A DNA stretch of 63,508 bases from positions 1 through 63,508 of the forward strand of contig JAEFAE010000010.1 of assembly GCA_016291135.1 (NCBI GenBank). The letters run 5' to 3'. The translations under genes were made by a program, and so were the position numbers. This document shows positions 16,464 through 22,714 of this stretch, piece by piece. Under the pieces are notes generated by a model. The model worked only from the letters and a program-made list of their open reading frames with translations. It made no database searches and was not told the origin of the DNA. This DNA is from Bacteroidales bacterium (GTDB lineage Bacteria > Bacteroidota > Bacteroidia > Bacteroidales > F082). Position 1 is the first letter of the stretch, and each line of letters starts with the position of its first letter.

Positions 16464-17624
16464 ATGGCAGAGAAACAAGGATATTTGGATTTCGATGAGT
16501 ATATCCGTCAGGGAGAGCCCAACCAAAAAGAGAAGGCTGCTATCTGGCAGACAGCCATCGGTTTGCAAGCTGTCGATGGACTCAAGACTTCCGATTACCT
16601 CAAGCAAACTGCGCGTAGGCATATTGAGGGTGAAATTGGTATCGATGAAGTTCGAAACCTTATCAAGACCTATTATCAGTCGAAGACGAAACACGATTCC
16701 GATGATGCCGACAAGCAAGAGGCCGATAAGGTTTCAGCCAACATCACCAAGATACTATCGTCGGCAACCCTCGATTTCAGTGCCAATGGATACATCGCTC
16801 TTCATCGCCGTGTTTTTGATGGCGTATTCAAACATGCCGGAAAGCTTCGTGATTATGATATCACCAAGAAAGAATGGGTGTTGGAAGGTGATACGGTTCA
16901 CTATTTGAACTGGGAAGACTTACGTCGCGCCTTGGACTACGATATCAAACAAGAACGCGAGTTCAGTTATAGAGGTTTATCACAAGACGAACTCATCATC
17001 CATATTGCCCGTTTTGTCTCTGGTATCTGGCAGATTCATGCTTTTGGCGAAGGCAACACACGAACGACAGCCATCTTCAGCATTCTTTATTTGCGTGATA
17101 TCGGCTTTGCGGTGGACAACAATATGTTTGCCCGTCATTCATGGTATTTCCGCAATGCGTTGGTGCGAGCTAACTACAAAAACGCCATAAAAGGGATCGA
17201 CTATTCCCCTATCTATCTGGAACGATTCTTCCGTAATCTCTTGCTTGGTGAGCAGTGGGATCTTCGCAATCGGTATCTTCATATTCATCCGACGGCGGAA
17301 TGGAGTGTACAACCTAACTTAGCCACCCCCTCAAGTACCCCCTCAAGTACCCCCTCAAGTACAGGAAAGAATATGGTTATTACTAATGACAGAAACATAA
17401 TTCGAATCGTTCAGGCTCTGGGTAACGAACAGCTTTCTGTTAAAGAACTGATAGCTTCAATCGGTTTAAAAGATAGAATGAACTTCTTGGAGTATTCTCT
17501 CAACCCTGCCATTGCCGCCGGTTACGTCCGTATGCTTTATCCTCAGTCGCCCCGTCATCCCCGGCAGAAGTATCTGTTGACGGCGAAAGGGTTGGCGCTT
17601 TTTGAAAAAATGAACAGTAAATAG
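16464..17624 (+). CDS. Fic-family protein with N-terminal VbhA-like segment and C-terminal winged helix
   Basis: 386 residues. Fic proteins transfer AMP or related groups to hydroxyl residues. The active-site loop HAFGEGNTR (192-200) fits HxFx(D/E)GNxR. Residues 25-70 resemble the VbhA antitoxin region fused in front of many Fic enzymes (AIGLQAVDGLKTSDYL, then ARRHIEGEIGIDEV). The expected inhibitory motif SxxxEG appears as LQAVDG, lacking the Ser and with Asp for Glu. A PSST linker (about 289-300) from a 12-bp DNA repeat leads to a winged-helix-like C-terminus (about 305-386). It could be a self-regulating enzyme or a toxin with built-in antitoxin; the target is unknown. Confidence 0.88.
   Translation: MAEKQGYLDFDEYIRQGEPNQKEKAAIWQTAIGLQAVDGLKTSDYLKQTARRHIEGEIGIDEVRNLIKTYYQSKTKHDSDDADKQEADKVSANITKILSSATLDFSANGYIALHRRVFDGVFKHAGKLRDYDITKKEWVLEGDTVHYLNWEDLRRALDYDIKQEREFSYRGLSQDELIIHIARFVSGIWQIHAFGEGNTRTTAIFSILYLRDIGFAVDNNMFARHSWYFRNALVRANYKNAIKGIDYSPIYLERFFRNLLLGEQWDLRNRYLHIHPTAEWSVQPNLATPSSTPSSTPSSTGKNMVITNDRNIIRIVQALGNEQLSVKELIASIGLKDRMNFLEYSLNPAIAAGYVRMLYPQSPRHPRQKYLLTAKGLALFEKMNSK
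17325..17360 (+). repeat. 12-bp tandem repeat (3 units) in the Fic gene
   Basis: Three perfect units of ACCCCCTCAAGT encode the PSST linker between the Fic domain and the C-terminal winged helix. Slippage would alter linker length without changing frame. Confidence 0.85.
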
Positions 17625-17650
17625 ATCATCCATAAATTAAAACAGAAAAA

Positions 17651-18238
17651 ATGAAAAGATTCACATTGTTATTGGCATTCGTTGCCATCGTCGGATTTGC
17701 CTCGGCACAAGACTGCTGTGGTTCGGCAACATGTTCGCATTCAAAACAATCAAAAGACAAAACCATGAAAACGTTAGTGACCTATTTCTCGGCTTCGGGT
17801 GTGACCCGTGGAGCCGCTAAAGAGTTGGCCGGCATCGTCGGCGCTGACCTTTTTGAAATCACTCCGGAAAAGCTTTACACAGACGCCGACCTCGACTGGC
17901 GTGACAAGAAATCGCGTTCCACCCTCGAGATGCAGGACAAGAGCTCACGTCCCGCCCTCAAAGACGGTGGCAAGGTTGATCTGAGCAAGTACGACGTGGT
18001 GTATGTGGGCTTCCCCATCTGGTGGTACACCGCCCCGACCATCATCAACACCTTTATCGAGGCCAACGACTTCACCGGCAAGACCATCGTGCCGTTTGCC
18101 ACTTCGGGTGGAAGCAGCATCAAGAAGGCCTGTGAAGACTTGAAGGCCGCCTATCCCAAGTACAAGTTCGGCGAGGGCAAGCTGCTCAACAAGATCGACA
18201 AGGCCGAGATCGAAAAATGGGCGGGTGCCGTCAAATAA
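17651..18238 (+). CDS. Exported flavodoxin-like protein
   Basis: 195 residues. Residues 1-19 form a clear signal peptide (MKRFTLLLAFVAIVGFASA), followed by a Cys-rich segment (QDCCGSATCSHSKQ). From residue 39 there is a flavodoxin fold: FMN-phosphate loop TYFSASGVTRGAA, then VDLSKYDVVYVGFPIWWYTAP and TIVPFATSGGSSI. Flavodoxins are normally cytosolic, so export is odd. An internal ATG at 17765 would give a normal cytosolic flavodoxin, but no ribosome signal marks it. It could accept electrons in the periplasm or act as a quinone or thiol reductase; uncertain. It has a strong terminator. Confidence 0.85.
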   Translation: MKRFTLLLAFVAIVGFASAQDCCGSATCSHSKQSKDKTMKTLVTYFSASGVTRGAAKELAGIVGADLFEITPEKLYTDADLDWRDKKSRSTLEMQDKSSRPALKDGGKVDLSKYDVVYVGFPIWWYTAPTIINTFIEANDFTGKTIVPFATSGGSSIKKACEDLKAAYPKYKFGEGKLLNKIDKAEIEKWAGAVK

Positions 18239-18277
18239 GCTAATGACCGCCTCGTCCAGCTTGAGCTGGATTTCAAT

Positions 18278-18311
18278 GAAAAAAGCCTCTCATTTTTGGG
18301 AGGCTTTTTTT
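18278..18311 (+). terminator. Terminator after the flavodoxin gene
   Basis: AAAAGCCTC pairs with GAGGCTTTT around a short loop, followed by Ts. The flanking A run also allows use from the minus side for the yqaA-like gene. Confidence 0.85.
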
Positions 18312-18352
18312 GTGGGTGTCTAAGGATACTTTTAAATCGTTCGAGGAATCCG

Positions 18353-18790
18353 TCACAGCGCCCCGATCAGGAGATTCCACACGAGGAAACGAAGAAACTT
18401 GCCGATGAGGAGCAGCACCATGGTGCCGAGCGGCTTGGCTTTGTAGAAGCCCAATGCTAAGGTGATGGCGTCCCCCACGATAGGCACCCAGGCGAGGAGG
18501 GCGAGCCAGATGCCGTAGCGATCCACTTTTTCTTTCTGCCGTTCCAGTGTTTCGGGCTTGACCTTGAACCATTTCTCGATCCACTCCCATTTTCCGATGC
18601 GTCCAATCCAGTAGGTGGAGACGCTTCCGAGCCAGTTGCCCAAGGTCCCCACGATGAGGCAGGCAACCGGATTCTTGGTGGCCAATAGCACTGCGATATA
18701 CAGCGCACTCGAGCTGATCGGCACGAGGGTCGCCGCCAGAAAGGTGCCTAGGAACAGGCCCAATAGACCGAGACTTTCCAACCAGGACAT
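18353..18790 (-). CDS. YqaA/DedA-like small membrane protein
   Basis: 145 residues starting MSWLESLGLLGLFLGTFLAATLVPISSS. Several hydrophobic segments and the central motif GTLGNWLGSVSTYWIGRIG fit YqaA, a SNARE-associated/DedA-related inner-membrane family, whose usual length is about 140-150. DedA relatives transport lipid carriers such as undecaprenyl phosphate; the role of YqaA is not settled. The frame is open much further upstream, but a -7 box 20 nt before ATG 18790 and the N-terminus fix this start. A short fragment of a similar gene lies at 21004. Confidence 0.85.
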   Translation of the reverse strand: MSWLESLGLLGLFLGTFLAATLVPISSSALYIAVLLATKNPVACLIVGTLGNWLGSVSTYWIGRIGKWEWIEKWFKVKPETLERQKEKVDRYGIWLALLAWVPIVGDAITLALGFYKAKPLGTMVLLLIGKFLRFLVWNLLIGAL

Positions 18791-18809
18791 GGGGTGGGGG
18801 TTTGGGGTG

Positions 18810-18817
18810 CAAAAATA
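18810..18817 (-). promoter_or_regulatory. -7 box TATTTTTG of the yqaA-like gene
   Basis: Minus-strand match to TAnnTTTG, 20 nt before the ATG at 18790. Confidence 0.6.
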
Positions 18818-18868
18818 GCGTATTTTTAAAAAGCATAAAAATGGCGGATGTCGTCCGCCGAATTGTTT

Positions 18869-18876
18869 TAGTTTTG
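18869..18876 (+). promoter_or_regulatory. -7 box TAGTTTTG abutting the ATG at 18881
   Basis: The box ends 4 nt before the ATG, a third example of a promoter that leaves essentially no leader. Confidence 0.6.
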
Positions 18877-18880
18877 CATC

Positions 18881-19684
18881 ATGTCCGAGCATTGGGAGAT
18901 ATACGCCGACTGGAATCCGTGGCACGGATGCACCAAGATCAGTCCTGGGTGCAAGTACTGCTATGTCTATCGGCAGGATGCGATGTATGGCAGCGAGATT
19001 TCCAGCAGTGAGTGCCGCAAGACGGGTAATTTCAATCTCCCCATCAAGCGGAAGCGCGACAAGTCGTGGAAGATAGAGAGCGGCAAGGTTGTTTTCACTT
19101 GCTTCACCTCGGATTTTCTGTTGAAAGACGCCGATGAATGGCGACCCGACTGTTGGCAGATGATGCGTCGCCGAAGCGATTTGTGGTTCTTTTTCTTCAC
19201 CAAGCGCATCGACCGTTTCATGGAGTGCGTTCCCGACGACTGGGGTGACGGCTATGACAATGTCATCGTTGGCTGTACGGTCGAGAACCAGGAGATGGCT
19301 GATTACCGTTTGCCCATCTTCCTGTCGCTTCCTATCAAACGCAAGAGCATCATTGCCTCGCCCTTGCTCACCGCCATGGACCTCACGCCTTATTTGAACG
19401 AAACCATCGACGAAGTGTCGGTGGGCGGTGAGTCGGGCGTGGATGCCCGTCCTTGCGATTATGATTGGGTCCTTTCCCTTAGGGAGCAATGCATCGCCAA
19501 GGATGTTGCTTTCCGTTTCCACCAGACCGGTGCCCATTTCATCAAGGATGGCAAGAGGTACCGTGTGCCCCGTTGCTACCAACTCAGCCAGGCCCACAAG
19601 GCCAACATCGATTACAAAATCGGCAAGTACCTCGTTCCCGAAACAGTGAAGTTCCAGTGGAGGGAGGAGGATTATCATGAGTAA
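18881..19684 (+). CDS. DUF5131 / phage Gp37-Gp68-like protein
   Basis: 267 residues. It begins with the family hallmark WNPWHGCTKISPGCKYCYVY, a Cys cluster like a radical-SAM Fe-S site. Family landmarks FTCFTSDFLLKDADEWR, FFFTKRIDRF, GCTVENQEMADYRLP and GGESGVDARPCDYDWV follow. The family is common in phages and mobile DNA; its biochemical role is not established. The gene is intact here, while a 3' fragment of a second copy lies at 22430-22603. The long open frame on the opposite strand is a shadow. Confidence 0.88.
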   Translation: MSEHWEIYADWNPWHGCTKISPGCKYCYVYRQDAMYGSEISSSECRKTGNFNLPIKRKRDKSWKIESGKVVFTCFTSDFLLKDADEWRPDCWQMMRRRSDLWFFFFTKRIDRFMECVPDDWGDGYDNVIVGCTVENQEMADYRLPIFLSLPIKRKSIIASPLLTAMDLTPYLNETIDEVSVGGESGVDARPCDYDWVLSLREQCIAKDVAFRFHQTGAHFIKDGKRYRVPRCYQLSQAHKANIDYKIGKYLVPETVKFQWREEDYHE

Positions 19685-19693
19685 GTCTTGGTT

Positions 19694-19732
19694 GAAGATT
19701 ATTGCCGGCGGACAGGGAGGTTTTGGCCTTAG
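19694..19732 (+). pseudogene. 3' scrap of an isoprenylcysteine-methyltransferase-like gene
   Basis: The sequence reads EDYCRRTGRFWP then stop. It matches nearly base for base the end of the larger fragment at 21480-21664 (EAYCRRTGRFWP, stop). Only this terminal piece remains, directly after the DUF5131 gene. Confidence 0.6.
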
Positions 19733-19844
19733 TTGTAGTATCCGCAATACATGAATTGTTACATGTTTGGGTAAAATTTTTCTTTGAGGATGAAACATTC
19801 AGCCCTCTTTTGCTACTTATAGGCGAAGTTTAAAACAAGTAGCT

Positions 19845-20207
19845 ATGACACCAACTCGTGAACAATTCAAAGAATTCATTGCCGCCGTGAAAAAGGCGCA
19901 GCAAAAAGAAGAAAACTTAAACAAAGCCTTCGATCTGATTTGGGATGATGACCAACACCAATACACTCCTTTCTACATCTCGCCATTTTGGGATGCTGTA
20001 TATAAGGCTTTCAATATCATGTTTGGCTTAGAAGAGGATCTATGTGGAGAGAACGAACTCTCCTGGTGGTTGGAAGAGTCGCCCAAAAACGAGGCAAAGT
20101 ACTGGATTGATAAGAAAGAATACAACGCTAGTGATGTTGACGCGTTCTATGACTTTTGGGTTGATTTTTTTAGAAAGAATAAAAAAGGAACGAAAAATGA
20201 CGCTTAA
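19845..20207 (+). CDS. Hypothetical protein, 120 residues
   Basis: I do not recognise this protein. It is soluble and strongly acidic and aromatic in the middle (DLIWDDDQHQYTPFYISPFW, GENELSWWLEESP), with a basic tail (FRKNKKGTKNDA) and no signal peptide or membrane segment. It lies alone in a zone of gene fragments and toxin-antitoxin genes. It starts at ATG 19845, 57 nt after a leader stretch resembling the one before 15164. Composition and placement suggest an accessory gene. Confidence 0.65.
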   Translation: MTPTREQFKEFIAAVKKAQQKEENLNKAFDLIWDDDQHQYTPFYISPFWDAVYKAFNIMFGLEEDLCGENELSWWLEESPKNEAKYWIDKKEYNASDVDAFYDFWVDFFRKNKKGTKNDA

Positions 20208-20244
20208 AAATAAGAAATCATAAGCATAAATCAATTATCGAAAA

Positions 20245-20553
20245 TCAATCCTTAGGATAGCTTTTGTCATTGCTGCGATTATTCCAAAAAGCAAGAATAA
20301 ACAAGGTATTATCATTGTGGCAATAGACGATGGACGACTTACGCATGTGAAATACTCTTACCTCCTTACCCTGATAAAGCAAATTTTTATATCGTAAACC
20401 AGCTTCTGGGAAAGTACATAGTATTTTGATGCGGTCATACACTTCTGAAAACAGCTTCGTGGCAGAACCGTATCCAAACTCTTGGAAAACAAATGCTATT
20501 GTATCATCGAAATCCTTTTTGGCTTTACTATGCCATCTATGCTTTAAAGCCAT
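20245..20553 (-). CDS. RelE/ParE-family toxin
   Basis: 102 residues from ATG 20553 (MALKHRWHSKAKKDFDDTIAFV). The pattern fits the RelE/ParE fold: a basic N-terminal strand and helix (SKAKKDFDDTIAFVFQEFG), SATKLFSEVYDRIKILCTFPEAGLRY in the middle, then short strands EVRVFHMRKSSIVYCH and LFILAFWNNR. The frame is open further upstream, but the antitoxin gene overlaps this start by 17 bp (20537-20553), as usual for such operons. RelE members cut mRNA on the ribosome and ParE members poison gyrase; the sequence does not decide which. Confidence 0.85.
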   Translation of the reverse strand: MALKHRWHSKAKKDFDDTIAFVFQEFGYGSATKLFSEVYDRIKILCTFPEAGLRYKNLLYQGKEVRVFHMRKSSIVYCHNDNTLFILAFWNNRSNDKSYPKD

Positions 20554-20821
20554 AATGCGTTTGGATTTGAGAAAACACCTCTTCGCCATCAATAAGGGTT
20601 GCCGTTTCGTCTTCAAGGTCCTTTAACCTTGATTTGACTATTTCATACATCTCGTCATCGGTGTAGGAACAAGGCATCTCCTTTTTCTGTTTTGATGAAT
20701 AGTCTAGCAAAGCAGAAGCCATCTGTTCCTCAAGCCACTGTTGTAGATCTTCATCGCTGGAGAAAAAAGGTTTCACCAGATCCAAAAGAGCATCGTCGAT
20801 TTTTATGGTTCGCAAGCTCAT
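20537..20821 (-). CDS. Antitoxin of the RelE/ParE pair
   Basis: 94 residues from ATG 20821 (MSLRTIKIDDALLDLVKPFF). An alternative ATG at 20851 would add 10 residues. The short N-terminal strand TIKIDDALL and the following helices fit a small DNA-binding antitoxin. The acidic tail (YTDDEMYEIVKSRLKDLEDE, EEVFSQIQ) would wrap the toxin. The gene overlaps and precedes the toxin gene. Two -7 boxes, 20880-20887 and 20839-20846, could serve the two starts. It should repress its own operon, as is usual in the family. Confidence 0.8.
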   Translation of the reverse strand: MSLRTIKIDDALLDLVKPFFSSDEDLQQWLEEQMASALLDYSSKQKKEMPCSYTDDEMYEIVKSRLKDLEDETATLIDGEEVFSQIQTHYGFKA

Positions 20822-20879
20822 GGTTTGTTCTATAGGCGCAAAAGTAGTCATAATTCATTTATTAATCAGGTTTTGTTTG

Positions 20880-20887
20880 CAAAGATA
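20880..20887 (-). promoter_or_regulatory. -7 box TATCTTTG of the toxin-antitoxin operon
   Basis: Minus-strand match to TAnnTTTG. A second match, TACTTTTG, lies at 20839-20846, ten nucleotides from a possible start at 20821. Confidence 0.55.
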
Positions 20888-21003
20888 ATAAGAAAAGTTG
20901 GATAATGTGTTTAAAAATTTAATAAATATGATTAATTTAGTAAATATTGTAATTGTTTTATAAAACATATATAGGTAATATTATCCACTATAACTTCAGT
21001 CAA

Positions 21004-21086
21004 ACGGCACGACGGTCGCCGCCAGAAAGATGAGTTGCAACCCTATGCTCTTCGGGTTTTAGCCTTAATTGTAGTATCTGAGATAT
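21004..21086 (+). pseudogene. Small fragments related to yqaA-like and methyltransferase 3' ends
   Basis: Bases 21004-21032 (GGCACGACGGTCGCCGCCAG and on) match 18719-18745 inside the yqaA-like gene, in the same orientation. Bases 21055-21080 (GGTTTTAGCCTTAATTGTAG) match 19722-19746, just after the methyltransferase scrap. The AT-rich DNA from 20854 to 21000 holds nothing else I can name apart from the promoter box. Confidence 0.5.
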
Positions 21087-21090
21087 AGCC

Positions 21091-21474
21091 AAATTTGATG
21101 ACGATTTTAGATTTCAACTCACCAAAGAAGAGTACCATCTTATTTTAAGGTCAAAAAATTTGACCATAGAATTGGGGCAAGGAAAATTCTCGAAATACCT
21201 CCCTTACGTATTCACCGAGCAAGGTGTTTACATGCTGATGACCGTGCTGAAAGGCGAATTGGCCACGCGGCAAAGTAAAGCCCTCGTCCGCGCTTTCAAG
21301 GAGATGAAGGATCTCATTATCGACAGCACTGGCACGGAAAGAATATTCCATTGTGGGGCTTCTTCAAAGGACGCAGGCAACAAGGTAACCACCATAACCG
21401 AAGTATCTGACCGCCAAGTGTATCACCCCATTGTGGATGCCCTGCTGCTCAACCCCGTTTTGCCATTTAATTGA
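21091..21474 (+). pseudogene. Remnant of an ORF6N/KilA-N-type phage protein
   Basis: The frame reads FDDDFRFQLTKEEYHLILRS, then KYLPYVFTEQGVYMLMTVL and ALVRAFKEMKDLI, the hallmark of ORF6N-domain phage antirepressor-like proteins (FQLTKEE, LPYAFTEQGVAML). The beginning is missing: a stop lies just upstream at 21079 and no start precedes the domain. The tail after about 21350 is not typical. An internal start at 21160 (TTG) would give only a partial domain, so I call it a remnant. Confidence 0.7.
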
Positions 21475-21479
21475 CCGCT

Positions 21480-21664
21480 TCCTCCGCTTCGACAACACAG
21501 TGTATCATATTGTCTGGCTTTGGACCTGGCAGGCACTGTTGGTCTTTGTGGCGTTCATTGTCATCATGATGCTGCAGGTTTTTTCAGAAGAGAAGAGGCT
21601 TCGCAAGGATTTCGGCGAGGAATATGAAGCTTATTGCCGGCGGACGGGGAGGTTTTGGCCTTGA
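21480..21664 (+). pseudogene. 3' fragment of an isoprenylcysteine-methyltransferase-like gene
   Basis: The frame carries a hydrophobic helix (ALLVFVAFIVIMMLQVF) and the ending EEKRLRKDFGEEYEAYCRRTG followed by RFWP and stop. This is the standard C-terminus of small membrane methyltransferases of the ICMT/PEMT type. The N-terminal two thirds are absent. The same ending occurs as a scrap at 19694-19732. The intact relative at 27698 has a different ending. Confidence 0.65.
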
Positions 21665-21758
21665 CGCAGACGGAGTCTGAAAGCGATCAGGTTGTCGCAA
21701 ATTGCGATAACCGACGAACATTGTTTCGGAAAAACCTTGCGGTAAACCGAAAAAGTAG

Positions 21759-21766
21759 TATTTTTG
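21759..21766 (+). promoter_or_regulatory. -7 box TATTTTTG of a candidate small RNA
   Basis: Matches TAnnTTTG and is followed about 10 nt later by a structured segment ending in a terminator, with no reading frame. Confidence 0.5.
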
Positions 21767-21771
21767 CAGCG

Positions 21772-21837
21772 AAATAACATCCTGTACAAGCGATTGCCTT
21801 CGGGTGGTAACGACTTTATTACAGGATGTTTTTTTAT
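21772..21837 (+). ncRNA. Candidate small structured RNA, about 66 nt
   Basis: AACATCCTGTA (21776-21786) pairs perfectly with TACAGGATGTT (21820-21830), followed by a run of seven Ts. Inside, CC-TTCG-GG closes a UUCG tetraloop with extra G-U pairs. A -7 box lies just upstream, giving promoter, structured body and terminator with no coding frame. It could instead be a large terminator for the convergent gene ending at 21834. Confidence 0.45.
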
Positions 21838-22307
21838 ATTACCTCGATTTTGTTGACGCTGTACTGTATATGCCTCTTGTCATTCTTAACTCCAAGAACC
21901 AATTTGACGGTGAAGTTAAGATATTCATACTCCGAGGATTGAAACTGATGGTATAATGTAGCCATATTCACATAACCAAACTCTTTTTGTTTACCGGTGG
22001 ATTTTGGGATGGTGTAAATAGGTTTCCCCAATACAGGTTCGGCCTTTTTGATCACTTCCTCCAGATGTTTCACGGCATAGGTTGATTGCCAGTTGAAGGC
22101 AGCACTATTAGTAGCCTTCTTTTCGCTCTCGCGCATGATGATGAAGACCTCGGTTTTCAGATAATTGTTATAAACAGCCTTCTTCCCGCGTTTTCTATGG
22201 AGGTTCTCAATTAAACGAATATACTCCTTTCTTACGATTTCTCGGCGTTCTTTACTCTGTTTCTTCGCTGTTGGTATTCCTTCAATTATTTCGGGTATTG
22301 TTTCCAT
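21834..22307 (-). CDS. Hypothetical protein, 157 residues, possible LPD3-like
   Basis: A basic, soluble protein with no signal peptide. The second half (VKHLEEVIKKAEPV, then EYEYLNFTVKLVLGVKNDKR and YSVNKIEVI) recalls the LPD3-type domain of large polyvalent proteins on mobile elements, but this is a loose resemblance from memory. The N-terminal half is a charged helix (KKQSKERREIVRKEYIRLIENL). A -7 box (TAACTTTG, minus strand 22334-22341) lies 27 nt before the ATG, which supports expression. The neighbourhood of fragments suggests mobile origin. Confidence 0.6.
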   Translation of the reverse strand: METIPEIIEGIPTAKKQSKERREIVRKEYIRLIENLHRKRGKKAVYNNYLKTEVFIIMRESEKKATNSAAFNWQSTYAVKHLEEVIKKAEPVLGKPIYTIPKSTGKQKEFGYVNMATLYHQFQSSEYEYLNFTVKLVLGVKNDKRHIQYSVNKIEVI

Positions 22308-22333
22308 AATGGGATTTTTTAAAAACTCAACGA

Positions 22334-22341
22334 CAAAGTTA
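22334..22341 (-). promoter_or_regulatory. -7 box TAACTTTG for the gene starting at 22307
   Basis: Minus-strand match to TAnnTTTG, 26 nt before the ATG, in an otherwise very AT-rich stretch (22308-22429) with nothing else recognisable. Confidence 0.55.
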
Positions 22342-22429
22342 AATAAAATATTTATTATTGTATTAAAAATTTAATAGAATATTAAAAATAATAAAAATAT
22401 ATTAATTGTAATATTATCACTATTGTCAA

Positions 22430-22603
22430 GCCCGCCCGATGAAAGAGGAGTGGGTGCTCAGCATCAAACGCCAAACCGAGGTGCAAGGTGCTGCGTTTTT
22501 CTTCAAGCAGTGGGGCACATGGGGGGCAGATGGTGTCAAACGCAATAAATACAAAAACGGAAAAATGATTGAAGGCAAAGTCTTACAAGCAATGCCGGTG
22601 TAA
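22430..22603 (+). pseudogene. 3' fragment of a second DUF5131 gene
   Basis: The frame reads ARPMKEEWVLSIKRQTEVQG, then AAFFFKQWGTWGADGVKR and ends PV-stop. This is the C-terminal block of DUF5131 proteins (ARP, EWV, RQC, FFFKQWG). It is closer to the common form of the family than the intact gene at 18881, which has ARPCDYDWV and FRFHQTG. AT-rich DNA lies upstream and the first 80% of the gene is missing. Confidence 0.75.
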
Positions 22604-22620
22604 TTCTAGATCATTTTTTT

Positions 22621-22664
22621 AAAACAGCAGTTACCAGCAAAATATGGTGACTGCTGTTTTGTTT
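22621..22664 (+). terminator. Terminator after the DUF5131 fragment
   Basis: AAAACAGCAGTTACCA pairs with TGGTGACTGCTGTTTT (one mismatch) around a short loop, followed by GTTTTC. It is probably the original terminator of the lost gene, and may shield the next promoter. Confidence 0.8.
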
Positions 22665-22686
22665 TCAAGTATTCTCTAAAAAAATG

Positions 22687-22694
22687 TATATTTG
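22687..22694 (+). promoter_or_regulatory. -7 box TATATTTG of the DUF2075 gene
   Basis: Matches TAnnTTTG, 20 nt before the ATG at 22715. Confidence 0.6.
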
Positions 22695-22714
22695 CAATTC
22701 AACCTTTTTATAAT

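Noticed and set aside
17765..18238. Cytosolic start for the flavodoxin at the internal ATG
   Set aside because: The upstream codons form a convincing signal peptide and the internal ATG has no promoter box or ribosome signal. Kept only as an alternative.
18791..19798. Extension of the yqaA-like frame upstream to 19798
   Set aside because: The extra part is antisense to the clear DUF5131 gene. The -7 box at 18810-18817 and the membrane start at 18790 fix the real N-terminus.
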